A stretch of 33,924 nt of DNA from Clostridia bacterium (GCA_017462035.1 JAFTRY010000018.1:1-33924); one strand, 5' to 3'. Shown: positions 23,311-32,135, counted from the stretch's first letter. Translations and numbers: made by a program. The notes: generated by a model not told the origin, from the letters alone.

Positions 23311-24495
23311 TTATGACCCGAAGGTGCTGTCCATATTTCCTACCGTTGCGGTGGCTACCGTTGTCTTTCTGCGAGAGGTTGCCACTCTCTTCATCAGCTC
23401 CTCATAGAAGAGCTCATGATCGAAGGAAGCCACGTCAACCGTCTTACCCGTCCATGCGGAAAGGTGCATGGAGTTGGAAATCGTCAAGCCATTGATTCCC
23501 TCTCTGCCGTCAGCGATCAGAGGCTCGCCGCGCAGAATGTGAGCGGCAAACGCCGCAAAGACACCCATATGCTGGGGAATCGGCTCGCTTACGTCGATCT
23601 CAGTGACCTCACAGCCCATTGTTCCGAAAGGAGCGGTGTTGGTTTTGGAGAATTCAGGCTCAGGCATTTCGGTCTTCCATACCTTCAGAGACTTTTCCTT
23701 TCCGCTCATTTCGGCAACGATTTTACCGCCGTCCAGACAAACCTCAAAGCGGTTGGTTCCGGGATAGTCTGCGGTGGAGGTGATAAAGGTACCGGTTGCG
23801 CCGTTTGCGTATTCCACGTAAGCGGTTACGTCGTCCTCTACCTCAATATCATGCCATTTTCCGAAATGGAGGTGGGCTGTGATCTTGGCGGGCATCCCGC
23901 AGATCCACTGCCACAGGTCCAGGTTATGGGGACACTGGTTCAGCAGAACACCGCCGCCCTCGCCGGACCAGGTAGCTCTCCAATCACCGGAATCATAATA
24001 TGCCTGGGGACGGTACCAGTCGGAAATGATCCAAGAGGTACGGCGGATCTGTCCCATCTCGCCGCTCTGAATGATCTCTCTCATCTTACGGTACATTCCG
24101 TTGGTACGCTGATTCATCATGATAGCGAACACCACGTTGCACTCGTCGGCTACCTTGTTCATTTCCAGAACCTGCTTGGTGTAAACGCCGGCGGGCTTTT
24201 CGCACATTACGTGCAAGCCCTTCTTCATTGCCATAATGGAGTACTTAGGATGGTCATAGTGCGGAACGGCAACCACTACCGCGTCAACCAAACCGCTATC
24301 CATCATTTCCTCAGCCTCAGCAAAGCGTGCCACACCCTCGCCCAGGTTCTCCTTTGCCCATTCCAGGCGCTCAGGCTTTACGTCGCATACGGCGGTCACC
24401 TCGATTTCGGGACACTCACCTTTAACAATCTTCTTGGCGTGGGAGCTACCCATATTACCGAGTCCCAATACACCGAGTCTTACTTTCTTATCCAT
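23311..24495 (-). CDS. Gfo/Idh/MocA family dehydrogenase, second in row
   Basis: A 394-residue oxidoreductase: Rossmann GLGNMG (11-16), EKPAG with K100, and SGDWRATWSGEGGGVLLNQ (169-187) leading into N186-x3-H190-x2-D193. It is very similar by eye along its whole length to the next gene (24516-25709), including the C-terminal MxRVATSRRKT, so the two are a tandem duplication. Both retain all motif residues and therefore probably act on related substrates, or in opposite directions on the same keto sugar. The start at 24495 follows AAAGGA; an upstream in-frame ATG lacks a site. Confidence 0.9.
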   Translation of the reverse strand: MDKKVRLGVLGLGNMGSSHAKKIVKGECPEIEVTAVCDVKPERLEWAKENLGEGVARFAEAEEMMDSGLVDAVVVAVPHYDHPKYSIMAMKKGLHVMCEKPAGVYTKQVLEMNKVADECNVVFAIMMNQRTNGMYRKMREIIQSGEMGQIRRTSWIISDWYRPQAYYDSGDWRATWSGEGGGVLLNQCPHNLDLWQWICGMPAKITAHLHFGKWHDIEVEDDVTAYVEYANGATGTFITSTADYPGTNRFEVCLDGGKIVAEMSGKEKSLKVWKTEMPEPEFSKTNTAPFGTMGCEVTEIDVSEPIPQHMGVFAAFAAHILRGEPLIADGREGINGLTISNSMHLSAWTGKTVDVASFDHELFYEELMKRVATSRRKTTVATATVGNMDSTFGS

Positions 24496-24515
24496 TCTTC
24501 TATCCTTTCTTTGCG

Positions 24516-25709
24516 TCAAACACCGTAGGTGTTGCTCATATCAACGGGCGCGGTCTCTACCACGTTGGTCTTGCGACGGGAGGTCGCGACTCTCCTCATC
24601 AGCTCCTCGTAGTACAGATCGTGGTCGAAGTTCTCCACGTCAACCGTCTTACCGGTCCATGCGGAAAGATGCATCGCATTGGAAAGGGTCAAGCCGTTGA
24701 TCCCTTCTCTGCCGTCCGCCAACAGAGGCTCGCCGCGGAGAATGTTTGCCGCAAAGGCATTGAGCACGCCGGGGTGAGAGGTACTGCTGGCATTTACGTC
24801 AATCTCTTCCTTCACGAACTTAGGAGAACCGAAGGGAGAGGTGTTGGTTGCGGAGAACTCCTGCTCGGTCATACCGTTGGCAGACTTCCATACCGTGAGG
24901 AACTTACCGCCCTCCTTGGGAAGCTCAACGATGGCACGTCCCTTATCGAAGGTGATCTCAAAACGGTTGGAGCCGGGAGCGTCTGCCGTAGAGGTGATGA
25001 ACACGCCTGTCGCACCGTTGGGATATTCCAGGTAAGCGGTAACATCATCCTCCACCTCGATGTCATGCCACTTTCCAAAATGGAGGTGGGCAGTAACCTT
25101 AGAGGGCATCCCGCAGATCCACTGGAGCATATCCAGATTGTGGGGACACTGGTTCAGCAGAACACCGCCGCCCTCGCCAGACCAGGTAGCTCTCCAGTCA
25201 CCCGAATCATAGTAAGCCTGAGGACGGTACCAGGTGGTAACGATCCAGTTCACACGGCGAATGTTTCCCAGCTCGCCGCTTTCAATGATCTCCTTTAGCT
25301 TCTGATAGGGCACACCGGTACGGAGGTTCATCATAATGGCAAAGGTAACGCCGCACTCGTCAGCAACCTTGTTCATCTCCAAAACCTGCTTGGTGTAAAC
25401 ACCGGCAGGCTTTTCGCACATCACGTGCAAGCCCTTCTTCATTGCCATGATGGAATACTTAGGGTGGTCGTAGTGAGGAACGGCAACCAGAATGGCATCG
25501 ATCTTTCCGCTGTCCATCATTGCCTCCGCGTCGGTAAAACGAGCAACGCCCTCACCCAGGGTCTCCTTCGCCCAATCCAGTCTGGCGGGCTTTACGTCAC
25601 AAACGGCAGTCAGCTCGATCTCCGGGCACTTCCCTGCCTTTAGGTTTTGGCAGTGCTCACTGCCCATATTACCCAGTCCAAGAATACCAAGTCTAACCTT
25701 ATTACTCAT
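24516..25709 (-). CDS. Gfo/Idh/MocA family dehydrogenase, first in row
   Basis: A 397-residue paralogue of the downstream protein, with the same GLGNMG, EKPAG and GEGGGVLLNQCPHNLD motifs. Differences concentrate in the second half (for example an inserted VKEEIDVNASSTSHPG segment), the domain that shapes the substrate pocket. Enzymes of this family oxidise or reduce a sugar hydroxyl, often at C3, and in some pathways create the 3-keto group needed for glycoside elimination. The start at 25709 follows GGAGG; a TTG two codons earlier is less likely. It lies 31 bp after a TIM-barrel isomerase gene. Confidence 0.9.
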   Translation of the reverse strand: MSNKVRLGILGLGNMGSEHCQNLKAGKCPEIELTAVCDVKPARLDWAKETLGEGVARFTDAEAMMDSGKIDAILVAVPHYDHPKYSIMAMKKGLHVMCEKPAGVYTKQVLEMNKVADECGVTFAIMMNLRTGVPYQKLKEIIESGELGNIRRVNWIVTTWYRPQAYYDSGDWRATWSGEGGGVLLNQCPHNLDMLQWICGMPSKVTAHLHFGKWHDIEVEDDVTAYLEYPNGATGVFITSTADAPGSNRFEITFDKGRAIVELPKEGGKFLTVWKSANGMTEQEFSATNTSPFGSPKFVKEEIDVNASSTSHPGVLNAFAANILRGEPLLADGREGINGLTLSNAMHLSAWTGKTVDVENFDHDLYYEELMRRVATSRRKTNVVETAPVDMSNTYGV

Positions 25710-25740
25710 GTTCAAAATCCTCCTACCTTTCGGTTTTCCA

Positions 25741-26502
25741 TTACAGACCGAGAGACGCCAGGAACTGACGGCTCTGCTTCAAGCACTCAAAGGGATCCTC
25801 GTCGTAGCACTTATCCTGCTCCACCAGCAGATACTCGGCACCAGCCTTACCGGCGGCATCCACGATTCGCTCAAAGTTCATGTTTCCGGCTCCTACCGGT
25901 GCCATCCACTGCTCCTTGCCAACGATCTTCATGTCCTTCAAGTGAACACACTCGATTCTTCCCTTCAAACGGTCGATCCACTCCAGAGGGTTGGCTCCGC
26001 CGAACTGGACCCAGTATGTATCCAGAGTAACGCCGAACTCTTCGGGAGAGAAGTCCTCCGCCAGACGCTCAATATAGAGCTTTCCGTTGGGACTCTTCAT
26101 GAATTCGTAGTGGTGGTTGTGGTAGAAAAACTTATGCCCTTCTTTAGCGAAGGTCTGAACAATGGGACGAATATCCTTGACAAAGCTGTCATAAAGCTCG
26201 TCATTCAGCTCTCTCGCGTTAGGCATCATACCCAGACCAATATACTTGCATCCGAGAATGTCGTGATCGCGGCAGACCTTTACGGGATCCGCCTTCATGG
26301 AATCCAAGGAAATATGAGTCAGCGCGCAGGAAAGACCGTTTTTCTTTAGCTCCTCCTTCATCCATTCCGGCTCATACTCGCAAACACCGGAAAGCTGAAC
26401 GGTGGTATAGCCGATATCCGCCACCCGTTTGAGGGTCTCGGACAGATCTTCCAAGGTCTGACAGGATTTTGTGACCGTGTAAAGTTGTGCTCCAACTACC
26501 AT
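25741..26502 (-). CDS. Sugar isomerase/epimerase-like TIM-barrel protein
   Basis: A 253-residue protein of the xylose-isomerase-like TIM-barrel superfamily (AP endonuclease 2 fold). Candidate metal ligands lie at strand ends: H128/H130 in YHNHHYEF, D161 in LDTYW, H187 in HLKD and E228 in LLVEQDK. Members include inosose dehydratases, tagatose/psicose epimerases and the catalytic subunits that carry out beta-elimination of 3-keto glycosides. No signal peptide. Its position between another TIM barrel and three dehydrogenases suggests that it acts on a keto sugar produced by one of them. The substrate cannot be stated. Confidence 0.85.
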   Translation of the reverse strand: MVVGAQLYTVTKSCQTLEDLSETLKRVADIGYTTVQLSGVCEYEPEWMKEELKKNGLSCALTHISLDSMKADPVKVCRDHDILGCKYIGLGMMPNARELNDELYDSFVKDIRPIVQTFAKEGHKFFYHNHHYEFMKSPNGKLYIERLAEDFSPEEFGVTLDTYWVQFGGANPLEWIDRLKGRIECVHLKDMKIVGKEQWMAPVGAGNMNFERIVDAAGKAGAEYLLVEQDKCYDEDPFECLKQSRQFLASLGL

Positions 26503-26538
26503 AATCGTACTCCTTTATCGATTCATATGATCATCCGA

Positions 26539-27378
26539 TCAGTTCAGACCGGAAATAATGTTCTTCAGAGCGGCTACACCGGCATCAAATGCCTCGTCGT
26601 TGTTCGCGTAGTTCTTTAGACCGGGCTTGAGAGACTCGCCGTTCTCCAGCTTGTCAAGACCGGTAAAGGCAGTGAGGTGAGGCTCCAAGGTCATAACCTG
26701 ACCGCCCTGTGCTACGTAATTCTTGACCAAGGTAGGTACGTTACCGATACCGCAGCCGGCGGGAACTACCACGTGATCCTCCATGGCATCCTTGATGTGC
26801 ATGTAGTCCACGTAATCCTTCAAAAGTTCCCATGCCTTCAAGGTATCTACGTCACACTGAACAAAGTTTGCGGGGTCAAATACGGCGCGGATCTTGGGCA
26901 GAGCCTTGTGAATGTTCAGGCACTTCTCTGCCGTCTCGCCGTAGATCTTTTTCTCGTTCTCATGACAAAGGGTAATGTGATCGGGAGTAAGCTCACAGAA
27001 GACGTTCAAGCGCTCCAGTACCTTCTCCAGAGTCACCTTGTCGTCCTCTCCCTTTATGGGGAAAAAGCTAAACATACGGATTTTGGAAGCTCCCAAAATG
27101 TCAGCGTATTCCAGCACTCTCTTAAAGGCATCCACGTGAGGAGCGAAATCGTCAGCCAGGGAGATCTTTCCGATGGGAGAACCCATGGACCAAACCGAAA
27201 TCCCCTCGGCATCCAGCATCTTGCGGACTTCCTTTGCCTTTTCTGCGGTAATATCGCTGATACTGGTCTTATCTACTCCGCGGATCTCCAGCAGGGAGAT
27301 CCCATTTCTTTTCATTGCCGCGATCTGACCCGCCATCATGGGGGACGCTTCATCAGCAAACGCACAAAGCTTAACCAT
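26539..27378 (-). CDS. Second sugar isomerase/epimerase-like TIM-barrel protein
   Basis: A 279-residue protein of the same superfamily as its downstream neighbour, but distinct in sequence. Likely metal ligands: E140 in LCHENEKKIYG, D168 in VFDPANF, H194 in MHIKD, E232 in TLEPH, with E31 in LLEIRG near strand 1. The HEN and DPANF motifs are typical of hydroxypyruvate-isomerase/hexulose-epimerase-like enzymes. It lies between the SDR reductase and the other TIM barrel with gaps of 19 and 36 bp, so it is part of the same transcript. Possible role: epimerisation or elimination of a uronic acid derivative. Confidence 0.85.
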   Translation of the reverse strand: MVKLCAFADEASPMMAGQIAAMKRNGISLLEIRGVDKTSISDITAEKAKEVRKMLDAEGISVWSMGSPIGKISLADDFAPHVDAFKRVLEYADILGASKIRMFSFFPIKGEDDKVTLEKVLERLNVFCELTPDHITLCHENEKKIYGETAEKCLNIHKALPKIRAVFDPANFVQCDVDTLKAWELLKDYVDYMHIKDAMEDHVVVPAGCGIGNVPTLVKNYVAQGGQVMTLEPHLTAFTGLDKLENGESLKPGLKNYANNDEAFDAGVAALKNIISGLN

Positions 27379-27397
27379 TCTTAATTTCCTCCTTTTC

Positions 27398-28237
27398 TTA
27401 TACGCCCGAGTAAGCGGAGAAGCCGCCGTCTACGGGAACTACGATACCGGTTACAAAACCGGAGGCATGATTGTCACACAGCCAGGTCAAGGTACCCAGA
27501 AGCTCCTCGGGCTTTCCGAAGCGACCCATGGGCGTTGCACGCAGGATCTTGTCGGTTCTGGGAGTAGGCGTACCGTCCTCATTGAAGAGAAGCGCCTGGT
27601 TCTGCTTGGTTACAAAGAAGCCGGGAGCGATGGCGTTGACACGGATGCCGCAACCAGCAAAATGCACTGCAAGCCACTCGGTAAAGTTGGATACAGCCGC
27701 CTTCGCCGCGCTGTATGCAGGGATCTTGGTCAGAGGACGGAACGCGTTCATAGAGGAGACGTTGATGATACAACCGTCAGCATGAAGCATATCCACAGCA
27801 AAGACCTGGGTAGGAAGCAGCGTTCCCATGAGGTTCAGACCGAACACAAAATCAAAATCCTTCCGATCCAAATTGAAGAAGGTCTTGAACTCGGTGGTCA
27901 GCTCGTCGCCGTCCTGGAAATACTCGTGAGCCGTGGTACAGCGGGGGCTGTTTCCTCCGGCACCGTTGATGAGAATGTTGCACGCGCCCAACTCTTCCTT
28001 TACCTTGGCGTGGATTTCATCCAGACAAGCACGGTCCAAAACGTCCGCACGGTAAGCGCGAGCCACACCGCCTGCCTGACGGATCTCCTCCGCCACTGCC
28101 TCAGCGGCATCCACGTTCAGGTCCAGCAGAGCAACCTTGGCACCCTTCTCTGCCAATTCCTTGGCAAAGGAGGAGCAAAGAATACCGCCGGCACCGGTTA
28201 CAACGGCAACCTTGTTTTCAAAAATCTTATTTTCCAT
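27398..28237 (-). CDS. uxuB: SDR-type D-fructuronate reductase (mannonate oxidoreductase)
   Basis: Reduces D-fructuronate to D-mannonate with NADH in glucuronate catabolism. The 279 residues show the short-chain dehydrogenase layout: cofactor loop TGAGGIL (14-20), NGAGG (91-95), S161-S162, and Y175-x3-K179 in AYSAAK. The GNSPRC segment and the insertion after residue 100 are typical of Bacillus-type UxuB/YjmF, which is an SDR, unlike the longer E. coli UxuB. It lies directly after uxuA (31 bp), giving the standard uxaC-uxuA-uxuB order. The specific function is inferred from that order and similarity. Confidence 0.9.
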   Translation of the reverse strand: MENKIFENKVAVVTGAGGILCSSFAKELAEKGAKVALLDLNVDAAEAVAEEIRQAGGVARAYRADVLDRACLDEIHAKVKEELGACNILINGAGGNSPRCTTAHEYFQDGDELTTEFKTFFNLDRKDFDFVFGLNLMGTLLPTQVFAVDMLHADGCIINVSSMNAFRPLTKIPAYSAAKAAVSNFTEWLAVHFAGCGIRVNAIAPGFFVTKQNQALLFNEDGTPTPRTDKILRATPMGRFGKPEELLGTLTWLCDNHASGFVTGIVVPVDGGFSAYSGV

Positions 28238-28268
28238 GATGTTATCCTTTCAAAATCAAATATCCGCC

Positions 28269-29309
28269 TCACGCCTGAGACTTCTCGATGCCCTCAAACA
28301 GACCAACAATATAAGCGGCACCCAGGGCTCTGTCGTACAGACCGTAGCCGAAGCGTCCGGTCTCGCCCCAGATCATTCTTCCGTGGTCGGGACGAACGTA
28401 GCCGTCAAAGCCGTTGTCAACCAACGCCTTAACAATGCCGTACATATCCAAAGAGCCGCACTCAGTGGGATGTGCCACCTCGCAGAACTGTCTGTCTCCC
28501 GTGCGCTTGATATTGCGCAGATGGAGGAAATGGATGCGGTCAGCGTACTTTGCCGCCATCTTTACCAGGTCGTTGTTTCCGGAAGCCCCCAAGGAACCCG
28601 TGCAGAAGGTCAGACCGTTGGCAGGGGAATCCACGATCTTCAAGAAGCGATCGTAGTTCTCCTCACAGGTAATGATTCTCGGCAGACCGAAAATACCCCA
28701 CGGCGGGTCATCGGGATGAATCGCCATGTTCACGCCCGCCTCCTCAGCTACGGGGATCACCGCCTTCAAGAAGCGGGACAGGTTCTCCCACAGATCCTCA
28801 ACGGTAAGCTTTTTATAGATCTCCAACAGGCGGTTCAGCTCCGCCTTGGTGTAGCTCTCGTCCCAACCGGGCAGAGACAGGTCTCCCGCAGAGGGATCCA
28901 TGGTGCGAAGAGTCTCCTCGTCGTACGCCAGAGAGTTAGAGCCGTCCTCGTTCTGATGGGTTAGCTCGCTTCTCAGCCAGTCAAACACGGGCATGAAGTT
29001 GTAGCAAACGCATTTTACACCTTCCTTGCCCAGTCTGCGAATGTTCTCACAGTAGTTTGCGATCATGCGCTCCGCGTCGGGACCGCCATACTTGATCTCC
29101 TCGGGAACGGGAACACTCTCAACCACCTCAAATTCAAGACCCGCATCCTTCGCCTTCTTACCAATGGCGCGAATGCTTTCTACGCTCCACACCTCACCGG
29201 GCTTCACGTCGTAGACCGCCGAAACAATTCCGCTCATTTTGGGAATCTGACGGATCTGGTTCAATGTTACGGGATCATCGTCACCGTACCAACGAAATGT
29301 CAGCTTCAT
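28269..29309 (-). CDS. uxuA: Mannonate dehydratase
   Basis: Dehydrates D-mannonate to 2-keto-3-deoxy-D-gluconate. The 346 residues form a TIM barrel with metal ligands H198 (in HPDDPP, 198-203), C236 (TFCTGSLGA), H263 (HLRN) and D308 (RPDHG), matching the Fe/Mn site of characterised UxuA enzymes. N-terminal MKLTFRWYGDDDPV is a strong family marker. It overlaps uxaC by 4 bp (ATGA), so translation is coupled. The next enzymes, KDG kinase and KDPG aldolase, are not in this window. Confidence 0.97.
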   Translation of the reverse strand: MKLTFRWYGDDDPVTLNQIRQIPKMSGIVSAVYDVKPGEVWSVESIRAIGKKAKDAGLEFEVVESVPVPEEIKYGGPDAERMIANYCENIRRLGKEGVKCVCYNFMPVFDWLRSELTHQNEDGSNSLAYDEETLRTMDPSAGDLSLPGWDESYTKAELNRLLEIYKKLTVEDLWENLSRFLKAVIPVAEEAGVNMAIHPDDPPWGIFGLPRIITCEENYDRFLKIVDSPANGLTFCTGSLGASGNNDLVKMAAKYADRIHFLHLRNIKRTGDRQFCEVAHPTECGSLDMYGIVKALVDNGFDGYVRPDHGRMIWGETGRFGYGLYDRALGAAYIVGLFEGIEKSQA

Positions 29310-30676
29310 TTACACTCTCCTATTCTATTCTTAATATTTTTATAACAAATGTTTTCGATCAAGGCAGGCAGGGCGTTTACGTCCGCAACCTGTCCGTTCT
29401 CATAAAGCTCCGCAACGAAGGAGCAGAGGATCCGTCTGAAATAATCGTGACGGGGATAAGACAGGAAGCTGCGGCTGTCGGTCAGCATGCCGTAGAAGGC
29501 ACCCAGGTAACCAATGGAGGACAGACAGTGCAGTACCTTCACGATACCGTCGGTGTGATCGTTGAACCACCAAGCAGCACCCAGCTTCACGTTACGGAAG
29601 CTACCCGCGATGGAAGCCAACTGGTCGTTCATGGCGGGATTCAGGGTATACACAATGGTCTCGGGCAGTCCGCACTCGGTCTGAATAGCATCCAGGACGC
29701 GAATCAGATCAGCACCGTCCACCGCCTTTCCGATACAGTCACAGCCGCAGTCCACACCCAGAAGGGCAAACAGCTCGCTGTTGGGGTTCCGGTAAGCGGC
29801 AAGATGCAGCTGCATCACCAAGCGGTACTTCTGATAAAGTCTTCCCAGCTCCACGAACATTCTACCAAGGAAGCCCATGTACGCCTCGTCGCTAACCGCC
29901 TGTCCGGCAAGAACGGAACCAAAGGTCTCGGCAGCCTCCTCCACAGATGCCACGCGGTTGGGGAAATCGGTGATTCCCACGTCGGTAAAGATACACCCGT
30001 TCTCCTTAAAGAACGCCACTCTCTTCTCAATGGCAACAAGGAAGGTGTCAAAGGAGGTGATCTCCACGCCCGATGCGTCAGCCAGACGCTTCAAATACTC
30101 GTCATATCCCGGGCGGCGGGCGTTCAACAAATTATCGGTACGGAAGGAGGGAGTCACCTCCACACCAAACTCACGGTCCTCCCGAAGAAGCTTGTGATAC
30201 TCCAAGGTATCGCAGGGGTCGTCAGTGGTACCGATGAATTCTACGCCAAACTGCTTGATCAGCTTACGGGGGGAGAGCTTCGTCTCACGGATATAAGCGT
30301 TTGCCTTCTCCCAAATCTCCTCCGCGGTGTCCGCGTTCAGAGGCTTGTCGATCTGGAAGCAGGTCTTTAACTCCGCCTGAGACCAAACCGACAGAGGGTT
30401 CCCTACCGCACCGGGCAGAACCGACGCGTAAGCAAAGAACTTCTCCTTAAAGGAGGCATCACCGGTGATCCGACGCTCCTCTACACCGGCACCTCTCATC
30501 ATTCTCCACTTGTAGTGGTCGCCGGCAAGCCAGATCTCGCCGATATTGTCAAAGGGACGGTCCTCATAGATCTCCTTGGGATTCAGATGGCAGTGGTAGT
30601 CGTAAATGGGGCAATCCTTGGCACCTTCATAAAGGCTCTTGGCAAGATCGCTCCGCAACAGATAATCGTCTCTCAT
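29306..30676 (-). CDS. uxaC: Glucuronate (uronate) isomerase
   Basis: Converts D-glucuronate to D-fructuronate (and galacturonate to tagaturonate). The 456 residues, slightly shorter than the usual 465-470, belong to the amidohydrolase-like uronate isomerase family. Seen: the N-terminal metal motif YDYHCHLNPKEI with H28 and H30, GTTDDPCDTLEYH, and LLTDSRSFLSYPRHDYFRR near the C-terminus, all typical. It is the first gene of the operon, with a promoter 40-70 bp upstream and an AAGGAAG ribosome binding site. Since only UxuA/UxuB and no UxaA/UxaB follow, glucuronate is the likely substrate. Confidence 0.97.
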   Translation of the reverse strand: MRDDYLLRSDLAKSLYEGAKDCPIYDYHCHLNPKEIYEDRPFDNIGEIWLAGDHYKWRMMRGAGVEERRITGDASFKEKFFAYASVLPGAVGNPLSVWSQAELKTCFQIDKPLNADTAEEIWEKANAYIRETKLSPRKLIKQFGVEFIGTTDDPCDTLEYHKLLREDREFGVEVTPSFRTDNLLNARRPGYDEYLKRLADASGVEITSFDTFLVAIEKRVAFFKENGCIFTDVGITDFPNRVASVEEAAETFGSVLAGQAVSDEAYMGFLGRMFVELGRLYQKYRLVMQLHLAAYRNPNSELFALLGVDCGCDCIGKAVDGADLIRVLDAIQTECGLPETIVYTLNPAMNDQLASIAGSFRNVKLGAAWWFNDHTDGIVKVLHCLSSIGYLGAFYGMLTDSRSFLSYPRHDYFRRILCSFVAELYENGQVADVNALPALIENICYKNIKNRIGECK

Positions 30677-30716
30677 GTCACATCTTCCTTTCTAAATTAC
30701 ATAGTTTTACAAGTAT

Positions 30717-30745
30717 ATTATATATCATATTTATTTACAATGGAA
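30717..30745 (-). promoter_or_regulatory. Promoter of the hexuronate operon
   Basis: Minus strand: weak -35 TTCCAT (30745-30740), 17-bp spacer, TATAAT (30722-30717). The poor -35 box beside a conserved upstream element is typical of an activator-dependent promoter. Confidence 0.7.
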
Positions 30746-30785
30746 TTGCAAAAACAATCAAATTTCATTGCATTTAAGCGCATTT
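30738..30785. promoter_or_regulatory. Predicted AraC-type operator, site A
   Basis: ACAATGGAATTGCAAAAA, then TCAAAT, CATTGCA and GCGCAT in the same order as in site B at 32078-32123. It overlaps the -35 box of uxaC and extends upstream of it. The repeated TTGCA units suggest two half-sites. Confidence 0.65.
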
Positions 30786-30852
30786 TGTGGCTCTTTTTTC
30801 CAATTTCCCTGTTTTGAAAGAAAAAAAGGCTGTTAAATGCTTCTTTTCACAA

Positions 30853-30892
30853 AAAATCCCCTGCTCGGAGATGCCCCCGAACAGGAGATTTT
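30853..30892 (-). terminator. Terminator after the lipoprotein phosphoesterase
   Basis: A 16-bp stem (30853-30868 with 30877-30892). Its two imperfect positions become G-U pairs only in the minus-strand RNA, so it serves the minus-strand gene. A T-run follows. Confidence 0.8.
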
Positions 30893-30906
30893 AGTAGTAG
30901 ACTCTG

Positions 30907-32019
30907 TTACTTTATAGTGATCTTCAGGGCGTGTCCCTGGTTGTAGGGAACGCCGCACAGAACGTACTGAGGAATCACCGTTCTGCCTCCGTCGGGAGTC
31001 TTGGCGGCGATCTCGGTGTAGAAATCACTGTGAAGGTGTCCGCAGAAGGCACCCTTGATGATGTCGCCGTTGTTCACGATCAGCTCGTAAACCTCCTTGC
31101 TGGCGCCGGTGGAAGAATATCCTACTCCGTAGGTAAAGAAATTGAACTCCGAGTTATTCTTATCTCCGATATAGGTCGACTGAACCGAATCATATTTCAA
31201 ACTGGAGGTAGAGATCGGAACGTGGTAAAACAGAAGTACTACGTATCCGTTGGCTCTCGCCTTTGCCAGATCCGCCCGCAACAGCTCTACCTGGCTGTCC
31301 CAGAACACGCCCTGCTGACCTACTACGTCCACCTGAGAGCCGTTGTCCATAACGATGACCATCGCCTTGTCATCAAGCACCTTGGACTGGTAATAAATAT
31401 CGTGGATCCAGTTCTCCTCCAGCTCCTTCATACGGGTGGTGATGCTGGTGTTCTCCGCCACCTTACCCTGACATTTTTTCACAGGCTCGTGGTTGCCAAG
31501 ACAAGCCATGACGGTAGGATAGGGATCAAAAATATACTCCTTGGTCTTCGCCAGGGTTCCCTTGGAAAGATAGTCCAGAATGTCGCCCGTGATCACGATC
31601 TGATCCGCGGTCTTGGCATACTCCAGACATCTCTGAAGATTGTTCTTTACGCTAAAATTTGCAAGCCACTTTCGATTTTCATAGGTGCTCTTCAGTACAG
31701 GATCCTGAAGATCCTCGGAGGTACAGTAGTTGATATGAACGTCGGTGAGCTGGACGATCTCAAGCGCTTCCCCGCCCTTGCCGGAATCAATGGTGATCTC
31801 TCGAACCACTACGCCGCTTTTGTCGACCTTGTATTTCCAATAATTTGCGTACTTGGAGGTCTGAGAGGAGGAGGTCTGCGTCTCGGTAACGCTTTCAACC
31901 ACGGACTCGATCAGTGACTCCGAGTCACTTTCCATACCTGTGGGATCATTGGTAGAACAGCCGGTGAGTAAAAAGCTCATGCAAAGCACCATCAATAAGC
32001 ACTTGAATAATATCTTCAT
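30907..32019 (-). CDS. Lipoprotein metallophosphoesterase
   Basis: A 370-residue secreted, membrane-anchored phosphohydrolase. The signal peptide ends in lipobox LLTGC (C21), followed by a Ser/Thr/Glu-rich linker (to about residue 58). Catalytic metal motifs: D93-x-H95 (LTDVH), G145-D146, G175-N176-H177-E178, a YHVP histidine near residue 280, and GHLHSDF near 325. It is a calcineurin-like phosphoesterase acting outside the cytoplasm, substrate unknown (phosphorylated glycans, nucleotides or teichoic acids are possible). The start at 32019 gives the best signal peptide and spacing from AAAGGA; an ATG at 32028 is the alternative. It shares the AraC-type control element with the hexuronate operon, which points to a role in the same nutrient response. 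Confidence 0.87.
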   Translation of the reverse strand: MKILFKCLLMVLCMSFLLTGCSTNDPTGMESDSESLIESVVESVTETQTSSSQTSKYANYWKYKVDKSGVVVREITIDSGKGGEALEIVQLTDVHINYCTSEDLQDPVLKSTYENRKWLANFSVKNNLQRCLEYAKTADQIVITGDILDYLSKGTLAKTKEYIFDPYPTVMACLGNHEPVKKCQGKVAENTSITTRMKELEENWIHDIYYQSKVLDDKAMVIVMDNGSQVDVVGQQGVFWDSQVELLRADLAKARANGYVVLLFYHVPISTSSLKYDSVQSTYIGDKNNSEFNFFTYGVGYSSTGASKEVYELIVNNGDIIKGAFCGHLHSDFYTEIAAKTPDGGRTVIPQYVLCGVPYNQGHALKITIK

Positions 32020-32056
32020 CTTGCTCATTTCCTTTCGTTTAAATTTTGTCAATCTG

Positions 32057-32085
32057 ATTATAACAAAAAAATCTTAACAATGGAA
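32057..32085 (-). promoter_or_regulatory. Promoter of the lipoprotein phosphoesterase
   Basis: Minus strand: TTCCAT (32085-32080), 17-bp spacer, TATAAT (32062-32057). The -35 sequence and spacing are the same as in the uxaC promoter. Confidence 0.7.
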
Positions 32086-32123
32086 TTGCAAAAATCTTCA
32101 AATACATTGCAATTTTGCGCATT
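32078..32123. promoter_or_regulatory. Predicted AraC-type operator, site B
   Basis: Shares its first 18 bases exactly with site A and most of the rest with a 1-bp gap. It lies between the phosphoesterase promoter and the regulator's own promoter, overlapping both -35 regions, so one bound regulator could affect both. Confidence 0.65.
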
Positions 32124-32135
32124 ATATGGTATAAT
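32107..32135 (+). promoter_or_regulatory. Promoter of the AraC-family regulator
   Basis: TTGCAA (32107-32112), 17-bp spacer, TATAAT (32130-32135). The -35 lies within operator site B, suggesting autoregulation. Confidence 0.6.

Noticed and set aside
22156..25298. Long plus-strand frames opposite the three dehydrogenases
   Set aside because: They mirror the codon structure of the true minus-strand genes and show no motif or start signal.
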